From the NCBI GenBank assembly GCA_018263655.1, contig JAANWY010000327.1, forward strand, positions 1 to 7,821: 7,821 nt of DNA. Reading direction: 5' to 3'. Every line of letters starts with the position of its first letter. The stretch's first letter is position 1. This DNA comes from Anaerolineales bacterium. GTDB lineage: Bacteria > Chloroflexota > Anaerolineae > Epilineales > JAANWY01. Under the pieces are notes generated by a model, which was not told the origin of the DNA, did no database searches, and worked only from the letters and a program-made list of their open reading frames with translations. This document shows positions 3,668 through 7,821 of the stretch, piece by piece. Made by a program: the position numbers and the translations under genes.

Positions 3668-6600
3668 ATGATTTCGGATTTCCTCTCAAAAAGGCACAGC
3701 CGAAGGTTCTGGGGGGTGGGCATTGCCGGCAGCTTTTTGCTGATCATCATCGTTTTTTTCTGGCCCGTTGTTTTTGGCGGCCAAACGCTTGTCCCTTTCG
3801 ATATCCTCTTTGCAACTGATCCGGTGTGGGCCGGCCTCGCTGCTGAATTGGGCGTCGAGCACCCTCAAAACGGACTGGTGGCCGATCTCATCCTGGAGAA
3901 CTACGCCTGGAAGCACTTCATCCGCGAATGCATCCAGGCTGGACAGTTGCCGCTGTGGAATCCTCACCTCTTCGCCGGCGTCCCGTTCCTCGCCGCCGGC
4001 CAGCACTCCGCCCTCTACCCGCTGAGCGCAATCTACTACATCCTGCCACTGTGGCGTGCCTTCGGCGTGTTCACAGTTGTACAGGTGTGGTTGGCCGGCC
4101 TGCTAATGTACGTCTACCTGCGCGTGCTGGGTGCCGGCCGCTTCGGCGCGGTGTTTGCCGGCCTAGCCTACATGCTGAGCGGGCTAGTGCTGGTGAATGT
4201 GGTCTTCCCGATGATGATTGCCGCCATGAGTTGGCTCCCCCTGCTGCTGGCTGCGATCGAGGTACTGATTCGCGAACAGGAAGATGATCCCATAGCAAAT
4301 TGGTTGCCGCGTGGGCGCCGGCTCCTGGCGCTGCTGGCCGTTGGAGTGATCGTCGGCTTGCAGTTCCTGGCCAGCCATGTGGAGATGAGTTATTATATTC
4401 TGCTGGTGGCGGTTTTCTATGCCGCGTGGCGGCTGGTGGGGCTCTGGCGCCAACGGGGGTTGCGCGCAGCGTTTCGAGGATCTCTGTGGCTAGCCAGCCT
4501 GATTGCGGTGGGGGTGGCGCTGGCCGGCGTGCAGCTCATACCGCTGTACGAATTAGTCCAATTGAACTTTCGCGAGGGGGCGGTGAGCCTCCCGCAGGTG
4601 CTTGACTGGGCCTATCCGAAGCGCCAGATCATCGCTTTCCTAATTCCCGATTTCTTTGGCAACCCGGCTCACCATCGCGCGTTCGACCTGTTTTCGCAAC
4701 AGTGGGTCGAGCTATCGGATTCGGCCGAGTGGGGCATTAAGAATTACGTCGAAGGAACGGCCTACGTCGGCATTGTGCCACTGGTTTTGGCCGCCGTGGC
4801 GGTGGTGGGGCGACGGGGCCGGCACGTGTGGTTCTTTGTGGTGCTGACGGTAGCCTCGCTGCTGTTCGCCTTCGGGACGCCGGCTTACGCCTTGCTGTAC
4901 TACGGCCTCCCGGGCCTGAGTCAGGTGCACACACCGTTTCGCTGGGTATTTCCATACACGGTGAGCATCGCCGTTTTGGCAGGTTTGGGTACAGACTGGT
5001 TAAGGAGAAACTGGCCAAGGAGAAAGAAGAGCCAGAAGAGGGCGGCCGGTGGGTGGTTGGGTGGTTGGGTGATTGGGTGGCTAGGCTGGGGGAGTGCAGG
5101 GGTTGGATTGACGGTTCTGAGCGGGTTGCTGGCGAGCTTTCTGGTTCCCAATGTAGCCGTACGACTCGCGAGTCAGGTCATGCAATCGTCGGTGCGGGTA
5201 AGCGAGGTCTTTAGTGATCCGGGGCTTTTTCTAAGTTACCAGATTTGGAATGGGGCGCTGTTCGGTGCTTTCTTACTCGGCGCCGGCGTCGTGCTGATTC
5301 TGTGGCGTCGCAATTGGCGCGTGGCCGGCATCCCCGCGTGGCAACTCGCGGCTGTGATCGTGCTGATCGTCGATTTGTGGACTATGGGGCACGATTTCTA
5401 TCCACGCGTGACGCCGGCGCTCCGCGACGAGACGCCGCCCGTCGTTGAGTTCTTGCAGCAAGATGATGGCCCATACCGCATCGCCAGCTACGGGCCGGCG
5501 CACGTGCTCTGGCCGAACTCGGCCATGCGGTACGGCATCAGCGACGTCCGAGGCTACGACTCCATCATCCCGAAACAGTATACCGAGTACATGACCGAGT
5601 TGGGCGTCCAAGACCTGTTGCTGTACAACCGCATCGGCCCGCTAAACGATCCGGCCGCCCTCGACTCCCCACGCCTGGACCTGCTCAACGTCAAATACAT
5701 CCTCACCACTGAAGAAATCAGCCATTCCGACTTCCAGCTCGCCTTCCAGGACAACAACGTCCGCGTCTACGAGCACACGAACGCCCTCCCCCGCGCCTTC
5801 CTCAATTGCCAATTCACAATTCACAATTCACAATTGACAATTGACAATTCACAATTGACAATTAACTCTTCCCAACCCCGCATCACGCGCTATACGCCCA
5901 ACGAGATCGAAATCGCCGTCGAAACCGACCAACCCCAGACCCTCGTCCTCACCGACTCCTTCTTCCCCGGCTGGCGAGCTTTCGTGACGCCGGCTGGCGA
6001 GGACGAGCGCGAAGTCGAAATCTCTCGCGTGTTTGAGAACTTCCGCGCCGTGGAGGTGCCGGCCGGCTACAGTACAGTCCGCTTCAAGTACTTCCCCATG
6101 TCAGTCAAGGTCGGCATCTACGTCAGCTTCCTGGGCGCTGTGCTCTTATTCCTCGGATTCATTTACTGGCTGTGGACGTGGCTCTATCGCCCGTCGGACG
6201 AGGGCGAAACAGTTCAGTTGATCGCCAAGAACAGCCTGGTCCCCATGGGCGCTTCGCTGCTCAACAAGGCCGTCGATTTCGCCTTCGCCATGCTCATGCT
6301 GCGGGTGCTCGGCCCGACGGACGCCGGCAAGTATTACTTCGCCATCGTCGTCATCGGGTTTGTGGACATCTTTACCAACTTCGGGCTGAACCTGCTGCTG
6401 ACCCGCGAGGTGGCCAAGGATCGCTCCCAGGCTAATCGCTACCTGAGCAACACGGCGCTGCTGCGCCTGCTGCTGTGGATCGCCTCGATCCCACTGCTGG
6501 CAGTCTACGTGTTCTTCCGGCAGGCGACGCAGCCACTGGACACCGCCACCGTCACCGCCATTGCGCTGTTACTCATCGGGCTGATTCCCAGCAATCTCTC

Positions 6601-7654
6601 GGCGGCCTTCAGTTCAGTGTTCACAGCGTACGAGCAAATGGAAGTGCCGGCCGCCGTGACCACCGTCACAACCTTTTTGAAAGTCAGCCTGGGGGCATTG
6701 GTGCTGCTTTTAGGCTACGGCTTCGTGGGGCTGGCCGGCGTCTCCATCATCGTCAACACCATCACGCTGCTGGTCTTCGTGCGCTTGGTGGCCGGCCGCT
6801 TCTTCCGCCCGCGCCTGGCGTTCGATCCAGTCTTCGTGTGGAGCATGGTGGGTATCGCCGCGCCGCTGATGCTCAATCACTTGCTCCAGACCATCTTCTT
6901 CAAGATCGACGTCATGATCCTGGATCAATTCTGGCCGGAGGCCGTGGTTGGCTGGTACTCCACAGCGTACAAGTGGATCGACGCGCTGCTCATCATCCCA
7001 GCTTACTTCACCATGGCCATCTTCCCGCTGATGAGCCGGCGGGCGGAGAGCGATCGCGCCGGCCTGATGAGCGCCTACAAGATGTCGCTGCGTCTGCTGC
7101 TGATGCTGGCACTGCCCGTTGCCATGGCGACCGTCTTCATCGCCGACGAACTGATTCTGGTGCTGGGCGGCGCCGAGTACCTACCTGACGGCGCCATCGC
7201 GCTGCAACTCATGATCTGGTTTTTGCCGCTGAGTTTCGTCAACGGCGTGACCCAATACGTCCTCATCGCCATCGACCAGCAGCGCTGGATCACGGTCAGT
7301 TTTGCCATCGCTACCAGTTTCAATCTGTTGACCAACCTTCTGCTGATCCCCCGCTTTGGCTACCCGGCTGCGGCGTTGATCACCATCGCCTCGGAAGTCG
7401 TGCTGTTCATCCCGTTCTATGTCTCGATTCGCGATCACCTGGCCCCGCCGCCGTTGGCGCAGATAGCCTGGCGGCCGGCTGTGGCCACACTGCTGCTGGG
7501 CGTAACGATGTGGCTGCTGCGTGCAATCCCGGACATGGTGGCGTTGGCGCCGGCCGGCATCGTTTACGTTGCCGCTTTGGGTTTGCTCGGGGCCTTCACA
7601 CAAGCAGACCGCGCACTGGCCCGCCGGCTGTTGCCCGAGCGTCTGCGAGACTGA
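3668..7654 (+). CDS. YfhO-like GT-C membrane glycosyltransferase fused to Wzx-type flippase, 1328 aa
   Basis: Two full-length modules lie in one frame. Residues ~1-840 resemble YfhO: a first helix (18-37); an extracellular loop with VPFD near 52; LPLWNPHLFAGVP (94-106); many helices; IPDFFGNP (326-333); and an extracellular beta-rich domain containing the SFFPGW motif (764-769), closed by a helix at ~815-838. YfhO moves a sugar from a lipid-phosphate carrier to an acceptor outside the membrane (teichoic acid in Firmicutes). Residues ~847-1320 form a 12-14 helix oligosaccharide flippase of the Wzx/MATE-like group, starting QLIAKNSLVPMGASLLNKAVDF and carrying RVLGPTDAGKYYFAIVV. Normally these are separate proteins. 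The ATG at 3668 lacks a Shine-Dalgarno; it overlaps the restored-frame stop of the upstream remnant (TGATG), suggesting coupling. Repeat DNA sits in frame at residues ~444-475 and 713-733, the latter replacing part of the YfhO extracellular linker. Acceptor and sugar are unknown. Confidence 0.85.
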   Translation: MISDFLSKRHSRRFWGVGIAGSFLLIIIVFFWPVVFGGQTLVPFDILFATDPVWAGLAAELGVEHPQNGLVADLILENYAWKHFIRECIQAGQLPLWNPHLFAGVPFLAAGQHSALYPLSAIYYILPLWRAFGVFTVVQVWLAGLLMYVYLRVLGAGRFGAVFAGLAYMLSGLVLVNVVFPMMIAAMSWLPLLLAAIEVLIREQEDDPIANWLPRGRRLLALLAVGVIVGLQFLASHVEMSYYILLVAVFYAAWRLVGLWRQRGLRAAFRGSLWLASLIAVGVALAGVQLIPLYELVQLNFREGAVSLPQVLDWAYPKRQIIAFLIPDFFGNPAHHRAFDLFSQQWVELSDSAEWGIKNYVEGTAYVGIVPLVLAAVAVVGRRGRHVWFFVVLTVASLLFAFGTPAYALLYYGLPGLSQVHTPFRWVFPYTVSIAVLAGLGTDWLRRNWPRRKKSQKRAAGGWLGGWVIGWLGWGSAGVGLTVLSGLLASFLVPNVAVRLASQVMQSSVRVSEVFSDPGLFLSYQIWNGALFGAFLLGAGVVLILWRRNWRVAGIPAWQLAAVIVLIVDLWTMGHDFYPRVTPALRDETPPVVEFLQQDDGPYRIASYGPAHVLWPNSAMRYGISDVRGYDSIIPKQYTEYMTELGVQDLLLYNRIGPLNDPAALDSPRLDLLNVKYILTTEEISHSDFQLAFQDNNVRVYEHTNALPRAFLNCQFTIHNSQLTIDNSQLTINSSQPRITRYTPNEIEIAVETDQPQTLVLTDSFFPGWRAFVTPAGEDEREVEISRVFENFRAVEVPAGYSTVRFKYFPMSVKVGIYVSFLGAVLLFLGFIYWLWTWLYRPSDEGETVQLIAKNSLVPMGASLLNKAVDFAFAMLMLRVLGPTDAGKYYFAIVVIGFVDIFTNFGLNLLLTREVAKDRSQANRYLSNTALLRLLLWIASIPLLAVYVFFRQATQPLDTATVTAIALLLIGLIPSNLSAAFSSVFTAYEQMEVPAAVTTVTTFLKVSLGALVLLLGYGFVGLAGVSIIVNTITLLVFVRLVAGRFFRPRLAFDPVFVWSMVGIAAPLMLNHLLQTIFFKIDVMILDQFWPEAVVGWYSTAYKWIDALLIIPAYFTMAIFPLMSRRAESDRAGLMSAYKMSLRLLLMLALPVAMATVFIADELILVLGGAEYLPDGAIALQLMIWFLPLSFVNGVTQYVLIAIDQQRWITVSFAIATSFNLLTNLLLIPRFGYPAAALITIASEVVLFIPFYVSIRDHLAPPPLAQIAWRPAVATLLLGVTMWLLRAIPDMVALAPAGIVYVAALGLLGAFTQADRALARRLLPERLRD
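4996..5025 (+). repeat. 15-bp tandem duplication inside the YfhO module
   Basis: CTGGTTAAGGAGAAA (4996-5010) is followed by CTGGCCAAGGAGAAA (5011-5025), 13 of 15 identical, then by the purine-rich GAAGAGCCAGAAGAG. In frame it codes for the basic stretch around DWLRRNWPRRKKSQKR, a probable cytoplasmic loop. The length is a multiple of three, so the frame is kept. Confidence 0.65.
5046..5085 (+). repeat. G-rich 8-bp tandem repeats inside the YfhO module
   Basis: Successive units are TGGTTGGG (5054-5061), TGGTTGGG (5062-5069), TGATTGGG (5070-5077) and a decayed TGGCTAGG (5078-5085), with a further related CCGGTGGG at 5046-5053. They encode GGWLGGWVIGWLGW (461-474), an odd Trp/Gly-rich hydrophobic stretch leading into the helix GVGLTVLSGLLASFLV. 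Five GGG-or-longer runs occur between 5051 and 5092, giving G-quadruplex potential on the coding strand. Confidence 0.75.
5803..5865 (+). repeat. nine tandem 7-mers (CAATTNN) in the coding frame
   Basis: Nine consecutive heptamers (CAATTGC, then CAATTCA x3, CAATTGA x2, CAATTCA, CAATTGA, CAATTAA) span exactly 63 bp, i.e. 21 codons, so the reading frame survives. The protein repeat has a seven-residue period, (H/D)NSQLTI (residues 713-733). It lies between NALPRAFL and RITRYTPNE of the YfhO extracellular domain. Repeats of this kind are otherwise familiar as intergenic microsatellites in Chloroflexota and cyanobacteria (recollection, not checked). Confidence 0.9.
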
Positions 7655-7776
7655 CACTTCATGCCTTCACTGCCCATTCGTCCGTCATAGTATATAACCA
7701 ATTATGCTTAACTTGACATTGGGCATGGTTCATTTTGGCCAGAAACCTGGTTGACAATTCTCCTATTGGGTAGTTA

Positions 7777-7793
7777 GCCCAACCGCGTTGGGC
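7777..7793. terminator. small GC hairpin downstream of the fusion gene, possible terminator
   Basis: GCCCAAC (7777-7783) and GTTGGGC (7787-7793) pair perfectly around a 3-base loop, 122 bp after the stop codon. No T-tract follows, so classical intrinsic termination is doubtful. A second TTGGGCT at 7811-7817 could compete for the left arm. It may be part of another palindromic repeat cut off by the window edge. Nothing else is recognisable in 7655-7821. Confidence 0.25.
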
Positions 7794-7821
7794 GAGTCTG
7801 AAAAGCGAGATTGGGCTTGCT

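Larger units (their letters stand above)
3364..3668 (+). pseudogene. N-terminal remnant of a DPM1/CsbB-like GT2 glycosyltransferase
   Basis: The fragment encodes the first ~85 residues of a family 2 glycosyltransferase of the dolichol/polyprenyl-phosphate-mannose-synthase type: TTVVIPTYNEVENLP (27-41, nucleotide-binding start) and IVIIDDNSPDSTG (57-69, numbered from the ATG at 3364). Such enzymes move a sugar from a nucleotide donor to a lipid-phosphate carrier on the cytoplasmic face and are normally 230 aa or longer. Everything after about RVIHR is missing, including the catalytic DxD-type motif. The break follows a 15-bp triplication at 3604-3647 in which the middle copy is one base short. 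In the shifted frame the open frame runs on to 3819 inside the next gene. In the restored frame it reads VIHRLQN and stops at TGA 3666-3668, overlapping the next ATG. GGAGG (3375-3379) stands eight bases before an in-frame TTG at 3388, which may be the real start; the ATG at 3364 has no Shine-Dalgarno. It is catalytically dead, but could still serve as a translated leader. Confidence 0.75.

Noticed and set aside
5803..5865. CRISPR array
   Set aside because: The repeats are 7 bp, directly adjacent and without spacers, so they are a microsatellite rather than a CRISPR.
6245..6247. ATG at 6245 as a separate start for the flippase
   Set aside because: It has no Shine-Dalgarno, the frame is continuous with the YfhO module, and the flippase homology already begins some ten residues earlier.
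6475..7188. 237-codon open frame on the plus strand
   Set aside because: It is an alternative frame within the flippase half, with a His/Arg/Gly/Ala-rich composition typical of shadow frames.
7713..7760. Two TTGACA words (7713-7718, 7751-7756) as promoters for a gene beyond the window
   Set aside because: Neither has a recognisable -10 at 16-18 bases, and no start codon with a Shine-Dalgarno follows before the window ends.

Overview
The window looks like an accessory stretch of a bacterial chromosome, most likely from the Chloroflexota (Anaerolineae-like) or a lineage with similar habits. The reasons are moderately GC-rich DNA with GCCGGC-rich codons, a YfhO-type membrane protein joined to a Wzx-type flippase, and several palindromic repeats and short period-7/8 repeats of the kind I associate with Chloroflexota and cyanobacteria. 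This placement is inference; there is no rRNA or marker gene.

Layout. Positions 1-113 hold a long imperfect palindrome with GTTCGTAGT/ACTACGAAC ends. It is followed by a small two-helix membrane protein gene (165-530, +). This gene converges on, and overlaps by 35 bp, a minus-strand operon that reads right to left: a RidA/YjgF-family gene (2350-2814), a creatininase-family amidohydrolase (1594-2346, GTG start, 3-bp gap) and a YeeE/YedE-family sulfur-compound transporter (496-1536). Together they suggest import or processing of a small sulfur- or nitrogen-containing metabolite, with RidA removing reactive enamine/imine by-products. The substrate cannot be read from the sequence.

The 549-bp divergent intergenic region (2815-3363) is almost entirely palindromic. 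It holds a hairpin with perfect 20-bp arms (2853-2904), a second nested hairpin (2930-2986), and a 155-bp MITE-like element (3047-3201) with 18-bp terminal inverted repeats flanked by an 8-bp direct repeat (GTCTAAAA). A plausible sigma-70 type promoter (TTGACC-N17-TAGAAT) then leads rightward.

Rightward lies the 5' remnant of a dolichol-phosphate-mannose-synthase/CsbB-like GT2 glycosyltransferase (about 3364-3668). It ends in three tandem copies of a 15-bp unit, one of which lacks a base and so shifts the frame. If the frame is restored, the remnant ends in TGATG, a stop-start overlap with a 1328-codon gene (3668-7654). That gene encodes one polypeptide with an N-terminal YfhO-like (GT-C-type) membrane glycosyltransferase and a C-terminal oligosaccharide flippase. 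In Firmicutes, YfhO works with a GT2 enzyme that charges the lipid carrier and with a separate flippase. Here the flippase is fused and the GT2 is broken, so the lipid-linked sugar would have to come from elsewhere.

The 1328-codon gene has itself absorbed repeat DNA in frame: a 15-bp duplication and G-rich 8-mer repeats (4996-5085), and nine 7-mer CAATTNN repeats (5803-5865). The last 167 bp hold no gene, only a small hairpin near the window edge.
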